Source: Ruminococcaceae bacterium UBA5396 (GTDB lineage Bacteria; Bacillota; Clostridia; Oscillospirales; Acutalibacteraceae). From it: DNA of 45,639 nucleotides. The DNA is taken from NCBI GenBank assembly GCA_002410715.1, contig DHOG01000049.1, positions 1-45,639 on the forward strand, written 5' to 3'. This document shows, piece after piece, positions 23,572 to 30,487 of this stretch. How positions within the stretch are numbered: the stretch's first letter is position 1; each line of letters begins with the position of its first letter. Both the position numbers and the translations under genes were made by a program. The notes beneath the pieces are model-generated. The model was not told the origin of the DNA and did not search any database. It saw nothing but the letters and a program-made list of their open reading frames with translations.

Positions 23572-24444
23572 ATGAATTCATTTTATCAGCTTAATGTTAC
23601 CGAAAAGGAGATACCATTCGTTGTTTTTTATGACAATGGAAATTCAGTTGTACCCAGTCACTGGCACAAGGAGATCGAGCTGATATATTCAATTCAGGGA
23701 AACACACAGATGATGATAAATGATCGTATGTTTGAAATTGGTGAGGGAGAAATCGGAATTGCTATCGGTGGTGATATACATTTTTATCCTTGTGCCGATA
23801 ACCACAGGCGTATGGTTGTTATGTTCGATCTCTCTATTTTTGAGGACCCACGTTGGTACGAGAAGAATAAGAGTGAAGTGAAAAAACGTTTGGAAAATTT
23901 GGTGCGTGTAAGCCCCCAGTGGAAAGAGGAACAAAAGAACAAAGTCGTCGGAATCGTAAAGGAACTTGAAAAGCTTAAAGATTCCACAGAGTTTGGTCGG
24001 ACGCTGGCCATAAAAGCACGCATTTATGATTTGGTTTTGATTATGTGCAATGAGCTTCCGAAAAACAGCTCCCAATTTCGTATATTTTCTAATATCAATC
24101 AAACCAAAATGCTGTCCAATTTGGAAAAATCAATTTCATTTGTGGAGCAGAACTATTCCAGAAAAATCAAGCTGGAGGATGCCGCAGAAGCACTAAATTT
24201 TGCCCCCAGCTATTTTGCAAGGTTTTTCAAACGTTATACAAACATTACCTTTTTATCGTATCTAAATGCGTTCAGGATAAACAGAGCACAGTGGGCTCTT
24301 ATTAATGAAAACAAAAGTATTACGGAGATTGCAGAGGAATCGGGATTCGGAAGTGTAAAGACCTTTAACAGAATTTTCAAAAACACAACCAATATGTCCC
24401 CAAGTGAATACAGAAAGTCAATATTTGAGAACTATGAGGTTTAA
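23572..24444 (+). CDS. AraC family transcriptional regulator
   Basis: A 290-aa regulator, probably local to this glycan locus. The N-terminal cupin-like sensor (about 15-80) has the SHWHKEIELIYSIQG histidine motif. The C-terminal double helix-turn-helix (about 190-288) contains LEDAAEALNFAPSYFARFFK and ITEIAEESGFGSVKTFNRIFK, ending NMSPSEYRKS. The frame is open much further upstream inside the GH3 gene, but ATG 23572 sits right after the GH3 stop (23567) and gives a proper N-terminus. It is cotranscribed with GH3. The likely effector is a mono- or oligosaccharide (inference). Confidence 0.92.
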   Translation: MNSFYQLNVTEKEIPFVVFYDNGNSVVPSHWHKEIELIYSIQGNTQMMINDRMFEIGEGEIGIAIGGDIHFYPCADNHRRMVVMFDLSIFEDPRWYEKNKSEVKKRLENLVRVSPQWKEEQKNKVVGIVKELEKLKDSTEFGRTLAIKARIYDLVLIMCNELPKNSSQFRIFSNINQTKMLSNLEKSISFVEQNYSRKIKLEDAAEALNFAPSYFARFFKRYTNITFLSYLNAFRINRAQWALINENKSITEIAEESGFGSVKTFNRIFKNTTNMSPSEYRKSIFENYEV

Positions 24445-24539
24445 TACGACATAGAAAGCGTTTTGTTTAATTTGTATAATTAAAATACACAAACAACATA
24501 TTTGTCTGTTCCATGATAAAAATTAAAGGCGGTATTGAT

Positions 24540-25628
24540 GTGAAAGAGATTGTAAACATAGCAATAATTGGTTGCGGAGGCATTGCAAACGGAAAGCATA
24601 TGCCAAGTCTGAAGAGGTTGGAAGGCGTACATATGGTCGCTTTTTGCGACATTATAGTGGAACGCGCGGAAAAAGCAAAAGATGAATTTGGGACTTCGGA
24701 TGCACGTGTATATAAGGATTATAAAGAGCTTTTAGAAAATGAACCTGATGTAGATGCAGTACATGTATGCACACCCAATCGCTCCCATTCTTATATATCA
24801 ATTGATGCCATGGAATCAGGAAAACACGTTATGTGTGAAAAACCAATGGCAAAAACATATCAAGATGCACTCGCCATGTGCGAAGCTGCAAAACGGACCG
24901 GTAAAAAGCTGACAATCGGTTATCAAAACCGTTTTAGAAAAGAAACTCAATATCTCCATCAGCTTTGCGCGGACGGAGAGCTGGGAGAAATCTACTTTGC
25001 CAAGGCTCATGCAGTGCGTCGTCGTGCTGTTCCAAACTGGGGTGTCTTTCTAAATGAAGAGGAACAGGGCGGGGGACCCCTTATTGATATCGGAACGCAT
25101 GCTCTTGATTTGACGCTTTGGATGATGAACAATTACAAACCGCTTTATGTGGCGGGGAACGCTTATCATAAGCTGGCAGACACCCCCAACGCAGCTAATG
25201 CTTTTGGGCCGTGGAAACCTGAAGAATTTAAGGTTGAAGATTCAGCGTTCGGATTTATAACAATGGAGAACGGTGCAACCATCGTTCTGGAGTCCAGCTG
25301 GGCGTTAAACATACTTGATACGGGTGAGGCAAGGACAACGCTTTGCGGTACCAAAGCCGGAGCTGATATGCGAAATGGATTAACAATAAATGGAGAGGAA
25401 CGCAGCCGTCTATATGAAAAAAATATAGAACTAAATATGGGCGGTGTAGCTTTTTATGATTCCACCGACAGTGATTTGGATAACGACAGAGAGGCAGCAC
25501 ACTGGATCAATTGCTTGAGAACAGACGGTGAGGTGTTGGTAAAACCCGAGGAAGCCCTTATTGTAACCCGTATTCTTGAAGGTATTTATAAATCCTCGCA
25601 AACAAAAAAGCCGGTTTATTTCAGTTGA
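24540..25628 (+). CDS. Gfo/Idh/MocA family oxidoreductase
   Basis: NAD(P)-dependent oxidoreductase acting on sugars or cyclitols. It has an N-terminal Rossmann fold (IIGCGGIANGKHMPSL, residues 9-24), the EKPMAKT motif with the catalytic lysine (about 101), and a C-terminal domain with GGGPLIDIGTHALDLTLWMM containing the D-x3-H site. Length is 362 aa from GTG 24540, which follows AAAGGCGG by 9 bases; an ATG at 24513 has no ribosome site. It lies 95 bases after the AraC gene; an imperfect cre-like AGAAAGCGTTTT and a TATAAT occur in that gap. The substrate is unknown; it probably modifies a sugar released from the imported glycan. Confidence 0.9.
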   Translation: MKEIVNIAIIGCGGIANGKHMPSLKRLEGVHMVAFCDIIVERAEKAKDEFGTSDARVYKDYKELLENEPDVDAVHVCTPNRSHSYISIDAMESGKHVMCEKPMAKTYQDALAMCEAAKRTGKKLTIGYQNRFRKETQYLHQLCADGELGEIYFAKAHAVRRRAVPNWGVFLNEEEQGGGPLIDIGTHALDLTLWMMNNYKPLYVAGNAYHKLADTPNAANAFGPWKPEEFKVEDSAFGFITMENGATIVLESSWALNILDTGEARTTLCGTKAGADMRNGLTINGEERSRLYEKNIELNMGGVAFYDSTDSDLDNDREAAHWINCLRTDGEVLVKPEEALIVTRILEGIYKSSQTKKPVYFS

Positions 25629-25660
25629 ACATAAAATTTATGAAAAAGGAGTGCGGAACA

Positions 25661-27070
25661 ATGTTAAAGCGAGCTTTCAGTCTGGGAATAACGGTTTTAA
25701 TGGCATTAACCATTGTTATAGGCTGTACGCAAAAACCCAATTCAAGCGGATCCTCGCAGACAGGATCGTCCAATAAGACTTCAGTTAATTTAGAAGGCGC
25801 AACTGTGAAAATCTGGGCGTCATATCAGGTGGATCCGCGAAAAAATGAGGCAGCAAAGGAAAATCCGAACTATGAAGAGGCCTGTGCAACATGGGATGAG
25901 ATCGAGCGGGATTTCAATTGCACAATCGAAGTGCTTACAGAGGAAGATTTTGATTATTTCCGCAACGGATTTTTAAATGCATTCGCTGCCGGAGAGGTTA
26001 TTGCAGATGCGATTACCGGTGATATGACGTATTCCTTCCCCACTTGGATCATCAACGATATGCTTGAACCGCTAGACGACATTATGGATGTATACGGTGA
26101 GGATTCAAATAGTCCTTGGGATCCAGAAATTTCTAAAAATTTTGTTTATAAAAATAAGGTTTATGCCACACATTCAAAGAACTTAACTCTACCAAAATAC
26201 GTTATGTATTTTAATGAGCGTCTATTCCGCGAAAAAGAGTCGTTAAAGAAATATGACTTGTTCCAGTTGGTACGTGACAAGCAATGGACATGGGATAAAT
26301 TTGCTGAAGTTGCCAAGGCAGGGACAATTGATGAAGACGGTGACGGGCAACCTAACATTATGGGTGTTGCTTCTCGCGCACAACCCGGCTCGTTTTTAAT
26401 TGACGGTATGGTTACATCTAATGGCAACTATTTTGTAAAACGTGACGGTGATAAGGTTTTGTTTGACCTTGACAGCCCGTCAGGTCTTGCGGCACTTGAA
26501 TTTGTCTATAAAATGGCGTGGGATGATAAAAGCCTTGGAGTCACAGGTGTTTATGATTCCTGGACCGGCGGTGAGGATGAATTTAAAGCGGGACGACTTG
26601 CCTTATTTGCGGGCGACCGTGGCGATATGTCTTTTGCAAAGGATATGGATGACAAAATCGGTATGATTCCATTTCCAATCGGGCCCAATGCAAACGGTAA
26701 ATACATTGGTGATTATCCTGCATTTGATTTCTGGGGTGTCGTTAAGGGAACGCAATTTCCCGATAAGGTTGCTGAACTGATTACGGCAATAAACTCCAAT
26801 AACGGAAAAGAGTTTGAAACCCCTCAAACTGCTGAATCGGTTTATGAATGGCAGGTGGATATTCCAGAAAACCTTGAAATGATTGAGATCATGCTGGATT
26901 CAAAGGTTTATACCTCTTATTACGGATACAAGGTCTTTATAGACGAGCTTCTTTGGTCCGATTACGGTCTGCGTGAAAAGATTTCTCCGGCTACTTTTCT
27001 GGCAACCAAAAAACCCATCATCGAATCAGCACTTGAAGTTTTATGGACACCTATTACACTGGATGAATAA
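25661..27070 (+). CDS. ABC transporter solute-binding lipoprotein (sugar type)
   Basis: A 469-aa extracellular solute-binding protein of the carbohydrate (family 1) type. Signal peptide with lipobox IVIGC, so Cys22 is lipidated and the protein is anchored to the outer face of the membrane. A Ser/Gly/Asn-rich linker follows (about 25-45). The domain includes the DEDGDGQPNIMGV loop, which looks like a calcium site, and the FKAGRLALFAGDRG and GDYPAFDFWGVVKGT segments common in this family. AAGGAG lies 9 bases before ATG 25661; in-frame upstream starts lack one. No permease follows directly, so it may deliver ligand to either of the two downstream permease pairs. Confidence 0.9.
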   Translation: MLKRAFSLGITVLMALTIVIGCTQKPNSSGSSQTGSSNKTSVNLEGATVKIWASYQVDPRKNEAAKENPNYEEACATWDEIERDFNCTIEVLTEEDFDYFRNGFLNAFAAGEVIADAITGDMTYSFPTWIINDMLEPLDDIMDVYGEDSNSPWDPEISKNFVYKNKVYATHSKNLTLPKYVMYFNERLFREKESLKKYDLFQLVRDKQWTWDKFAEVAKAGTIDEDGDGQPNIMGVASRAQPGSFLIDGMVTSNGNYFVKRDGDKVLFDLDSPSGLAALEFVYKMAWDDKSLGVTGVYDSWTGGEDEFKAGRLALFAGDRGDMSFAKDMDDKIGMIPFPIGPNANGKYIGDYPAFDFWGVVKGTQFPDKVAELITAINSNNGKEFETPQTAESVYEWQVDIPENLEMIEIMLDSKVYTSYYGYKVFIDELLWSDYGLREKISPATFLATKKPIIESALEVLWTPITLDE

Positions 27071-27099
27071 AAAAATATATAAACCAGGGAGGAAATGTC

Positions 27100-29379
27100 A
27101 TGAGAACAAAAAATTTCAAGCGATTCCTGTCCGTAGCATTGGCTGTATGCGTACTTACAGTATTAGGGCTTATGGGGAAGGTTCCCCAAGCGCAAGTGCA
27201 AGCTGGATCCGTAAACTATGCATTTAACCCCAGCTTTGAGGAAGGTTCCGCCACCGAGGCCAGCCGCTGGGGGTTATGGCCGGGTTGGGATACTGGTTCT
27301 TTTATCGGCAGTAATGCACGCACAGGCGACCGAGCGATTGAAATTACTCTCAACAATGACCAGAACTATGCATTGTATGAGGGCGGTATTACCCCAGAAA
27401 TTATGGATACAAAGTCAGCGGCAACCCTGTCTATGTGGGTAAATTATACCAATATAACAGACGAAGGCTTTATGATTGGTGCCGAGCGTAAAACATCAGG
27501 CAGTGAAGATGCAAATGTGTTCTCACAGCGGTACACCGGCAGCTCAGATGGTTGGACAGAGTTAACATTAGAGCTTCCTGCTACCGATTTGGAAATCACA
27601 GAGGTTATACTGAAATGTGAAATAGGGAAGGGAAGCGGAAACCTTCTTATTGACGATGTCACATTTAATGGTTCTCCCGTTGCGGTTGATCCTGATAAAA
27701 ACTATGCATTTAATCCAAGCTTTGAGGAGGGTTCAGCCACCGAAGCCAACAATTGGGGGTTATATCCCGGCTGGGATACCGGTTCCTTCATTAGCAGCAA
27801 TGCCCGCACAGGCGACCGAGCCATCGGAGTTACACTCAGTGAAGTACAGAACTATGCCTTGTTTGAAGGCGGTATTACACCGACTCACCTTGATACTCAT
27901 TCGGCACTCATATTATCATTCTGGGTGAATTATACCGACATAACAGGCGAAGGCTTTATGATAGGTGCCGAGCGCAAAACATCAGGCAGTGAAAATGCAA
28001 ATGTGTTCACACAGCGGTATACCGGCAGCTCAGACGGCTGGACAGAAATAAAAGTTGAACTTCCTGCTACCGATCTGGAGATTACCGAGATTGTACTGAA
28101 ATGCGAAATTGCAGCGGGGAGCGGGACCCTTCTTATTGATGATGTGTCATTAAAGCTGGATTCAGGTGAGAATCCGGATGATGAAGACGATGAAGACGAT
28201 GATGAACAAGGCGAAGTACCTGCGGACAAACAACCCGGCGTTGTCAACACCGGTGAAACAGGCACTTCTCTGATAAGCAATCCCGGCTTTGAAGACGGTG
28301 ATACAAATTGGGGAGTCGTTGGCGGTGCAGCGATTAGTTCCGATGACACCCACAGCGGAGCCAAAGCGGTAAAGGCGGTTTTAGGTGCAGAAGGATACGG
28401 TATGTGGAACAATCTTACCGCTGACTTTGACAAGAATACCGCTTTAAAGATGACCTTCTGGGTAAAGCTGGACGGTGTTACAGGCGACGGCATTGAAGTT
28501 GGTGTTGAGAGAAATTGTATTGACGGTGAAGGAGCACCCTTGACTGATCATGTATTCTCTGAACGACTGACCGGAACCTCTGACTGGAAAAAGGTCACAG
28601 TGGATATACCTGCAACGGAAGGTTGCTATGGTATTGTTGTAAAGGCCAATATTGCTGCCGGAGAGGAAACGGTTTATTTTGATGATTTCTTTATCGGTCT
28701 GGCAGAGCCCGCCCAGCAAACCGACAACTATCTAATGAACCCGGGTTTCGAAACCGGAAGTGCTACAGAGGCTTCAAGCTGGGGTCTGGCTCCCGGTTGG
28801 GATAAGGTATCTTCACCCATTTCCACGGCAGATGTACATGGAGGCAATCGTGCGGTAAGTATTGCTCAGGGTACAGAAAACCGTGTGCTGTTCCAGAGCA
28901 ATAATTGGGGAATGCCGGAAATGGATTTGTCTCAGGCAATGGTATATTCCGCATGGGTGAAATATGATGGAATTACGGGCAACGGCGTTTATCTAAAGGT
29001 AGAACGCAAAGCCAATGATGAGGGCGTTGCAAATGTGTCAGGGACCGCAGTTACCGGTACTTCCGATGGGTGGGTACAGCTAAAATTGCTTGTTCCTGCA
29101 ACAACCGAAACGATTGATGAGCTTATTGTATCTGTGGTTGCCGAGGTTGGCACAGGCACTGTCATTGTTGACGATGCAGAGCTTAGACTTGCCGGTGAAG
29201 ATGACTTGAACGACGACGATGAGAAAGACGACGATGAGAAAGACGACGGCGATGGCGATACTGATGATACAGATGATAAGAAACCATCGCCTACTACCGG
29301 TGGAGGTGTTCCGGCTGCTATGGCACTGGTTACCTTGACAGCGATTGCCGCAATCGTTATCAGTAAAAAGAGAAAATAA
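27100..29379 (+). CDS. Membrane-anchored surface protein with four CBM4/9-like modules
   Basis: A 759-aa secreted, anchored protein. Signal peptide (about 1-36), then four related beta-sandwich modules starting near residues 39, 201, 390 and 543, each opening with an N-P-G/S-F-E-x-G motif and closing with a G-x-x-x-x-DD motif (LLIDDV, VYFDDF, VIVDDA), typical of CBM_4_9-type carbohydrate-binding folds. An Asp/Glu linker (about 345-375) separates module 2 from 3. A second acidic linker (about 703-728) leads to SPTTGGG, a membrane helix and KKRK. The end resembles a sortase signal, but the motif is SPTTG rather than LPxTG. No catalytic module is visible. Probable role: binding glycan at the cell surface for the neighbouring transporters. 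Confidence 0.88.
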   Translation: MRTKNFKRFLSVALAVCVLTVLGLMGKVPQAQVQAGSVNYAFNPSFEEGSATEASRWGLWPGWDTGSFIGSNARTGDRAIEITLNNDQNYALYEGGITPEIMDTKSAATLSMWVNYTNITDEGFMIGAERKTSGSEDANVFSQRYTGSSDGWTELTLELPATDLEITEVILKCEIGKGSGNLLIDDVTFNGSPVAVDPDKNYAFNPSFEEGSATEANNWGLYPGWDTGSFISSNARTGDRAIGVTLSEVQNYALFEGGITPTHLDTHSALILSFWVNYTDITGEGFMIGAERKTSGSENANVFTQRYTGSSDGWTEIKVELPATDLEITEIVLKCEIAAGSGTLLIDDVSLKLDSGENPDDEDDEDDDEQGEVPADKQPGVVNTGETGTSLISNPGFEDGDTNWGVVGGAAISSDDTHSGAKAVKAVLGAEGYGMWNNLTADFDKNTALKMTFWVKLDGVTGDGIEVGVERNCIDGEGAPLTDHVFSERLTGTSDWKKVTVDIPATEGCYGIVVKANIAAGEETVYFDDFFIGLAEPAQQTDNYLMNPGFETGSATEASSWGLAPGWDKVSSPISTADVHGGNRAVSIAQGTENRVLFQSNNWGMPEMDLSQAMVYSAWVKYDGITGNGVYLKVERKANDEGVANVSGTAVTGTSDGWVQLKLLVPATTETIDELIVSVVAEVGTGTVIVDDAELRLAGEDDLNDDDEKDDDEKDDGDGDTDDTDDKKPSPTTGGGVPAAMALVTLTAIAAIVISKKRK
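27214..28185 (+). repeat. Tandem 486-bp duplication encoding CBM modules 1 and 2
   Basis: AACTATGCATTTAA recurs at 27214 and 27700, an offset of 486 bases (162 codons). The two units stay highly similar at base level over most of their length, including GAGCGTAAAACATCAGGCAG-like segments, while modules 3 and 4 are more diverged. The last part of unit 2 encodes the acidic linker instead of matching unit 1. This indicates a recent in-frame duplication. Confidence 0.8.
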
Positions 29380-29387
29380 ATGTGAGC

Positions 29388-29421
29388 GAATAATGACCGC
29401 TCTTTGCGGGTGGTCTTATTC
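29388..29421 (+). promoter_or_regulatory. Intercistronic hairpin between the two CBM genes
   Basis: GAATAA (29388-29393) pairs with TTATTC (29416-29421), with inner GACC/GGTC and CGC/GCG helices and small bulges. No T run follows, so it is more likely an RNA stability or processing element than a terminator. AAGGAGAG of the next gene lies just downstream. Confidence 0.5.
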
Positions 29422-29439
29422 CATTAAGGAGAGATTATA

Positions 29440-30351
29440 ATGATGAAAATGGCCAAAATTAGTTTGGCGCTTTTACTGTCAATGACAATGATGTTTTCCT
29501 TGGCACCGGCAGCAACCGCGGCTGAATCAATTCTGAAAAATCCAAGCCTTGAAGATTTGAATGACGATGGCACTACCACACATTGGGATGTTTGGCCGGG
29601 CAACCCCAGTGAAGGTGAGAAATTCGCTTCGGTATCTACTACCGAGAAGCACAGCGGTAAACAGTCTCTTTTAATAGAGCTGACTCCTAAGAACAATCAG
29701 GCGGTTTATCAATATCACCTGTTGGCAGATCAACGGTTTCCCTTTAATAAAGCTTATACGTTTTCTTTTTGGGTAAAAATGCAAAATGTAGTGCCATCCG
29801 ACAACGATGGTGTGAGAATAGGCATAAACCGCAAAGGTGCAGACGGAAACTCATACGATGTAAGAGAGCATATTGAGGTAGGAACATATGGCTGGACAAA
29901 GGTTTCATTGACAGTATCTAAGGCTATGGTATCAATTGTCCAGTATGATGTGATTGTTGATATTGGTCGTGGGACAGGTAAGGTTTATTTGGATGATTTT
30001 GAGCTGGTGGAAGCGAAAGATACAACCACCGCTCCGGTTATTACCACTACCCGGTCAACTACAAAAGCGTCCGAAAAAACTACCCAAAGTGTCAGCAGTG
30101 ATACCAAGGCAGTTACAGGCGATACCACCAATGACACCCAAAACCCAACCGAGACAATGCTTACTGGCGGCGAAGGTACTACCGACGCTACCACCACTAC
30201 TACTACCAAAGCCAATGAGATAGCGGGCAATACGGATGAAGATGGATTCAATGCGCTTCCCCTGGTTATAGCAGTTGCGATTATTATTGCAGGAGGAGCC
30301 GTGGCTGTTGCTGTGCTGATTATACGCAAGAAAAGGAATGGAACAGTTTAA
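29440..30351 (+). CDS. Membrane-anchored surface protein with one CBM-like module
   Basis: A 303-aa secreted protein related to the previous one. Signal peptide (about 1-28, ending PAATAAES), one beta-sandwich carbohydrate-binding-like module (about 29-185: ILKNPSLEDLNDDG at the start, VYLDDFELVE at the end), a Thr/Ser-rich stalk (about 188-262, repeated T-T-T), a membrane helix (about 270-292) and RKKRN. AAGGAGAG precedes ATG 29440. The stalk would hold the module away from the wall. No catalytic residues are evident. Its single module is closest in pattern to the modules of the upstream protein. Confidence 0.85.
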   Translation: MMKMAKISLALLLSMTMMFSLAPAATAAESILKNPSLEDLNDDGTTTHWDVWPGNPSEGEKFASVSTTEKHSGKQSLLIELTPKNNQAVYQYHLLADQRFPFNKAYTFSFWVKMQNVVPSDNDGVRIGINRKGADGNSYDVREHIEVGTYGWTKVSLTVSKAMVSIVQYDVIVDIGRGTGKVYLDDFELVEAKDTTTAPVITTTRSTTKASEKTTQSVSSDTKAVTGDTTNDTQNPTETMLTGGEGTTDATTTTTTKANEIAGNTDEDGFNALPLVIAVAIIIAGGAVAVAVLIIRKKRNGTV

Positions 30352-30380
30352 CAAGAGCACACACTTAAATTGATTCAGGT

Positions 30381-30411
30381 GTTGCCCTCCGGCTTAACAC
30401 CGGAGGGCAAC
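30381..30411 (+). terminator. Strong hairpin between CBM and transporter genes
   Basis: GTTGCCCTCCGG (30381-30392) and CCGGAGGGCAAC (30400-30411) form a perfect 12-bp GC-rich stem with a 7-base loop, followed by GATTTTAAG. The T stretch is short, so it could be a partial terminator or attenuator that lowers expression of the downstream transporter relative to the surface binding proteins. Confidence 0.65.
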
Positions 30412-30487
30412 GATTTTAAGGTAACAATTGATAAATGTATCACCACGCTATTGACAGTAATTAGTTTAGATAAAGGGAGTAATGCCG

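Noticed and set aside
24451..24480. cre-like site (AGAAAGCGTTTT) and TATAAT upstream of the Gfo/Idh gene
   Set aside because: Matches only part of the catabolite-response consensus (TG and CA ends are missing), and no -35 lies at a suitable distance from the TATAAT. It is mentioned only in the gene entry.
27930..28493. Long antisense open frame opposite the four-module CBM protein gene
   Set aside because: Ser/Pro-rich translation that mirrors the repeated, acidic coding strand; no ribosome site. It is a shadow of the real gene.
30451..30480. TTGACA close upstream of the large solute-binding protein gene, as a promoter
   Set aside because: The -35 is perfect, but the bases 15-19 positions downstream are AT-poor (AGGGAG at 17) and coincide with the ribosome site, so there is no plausible -10.
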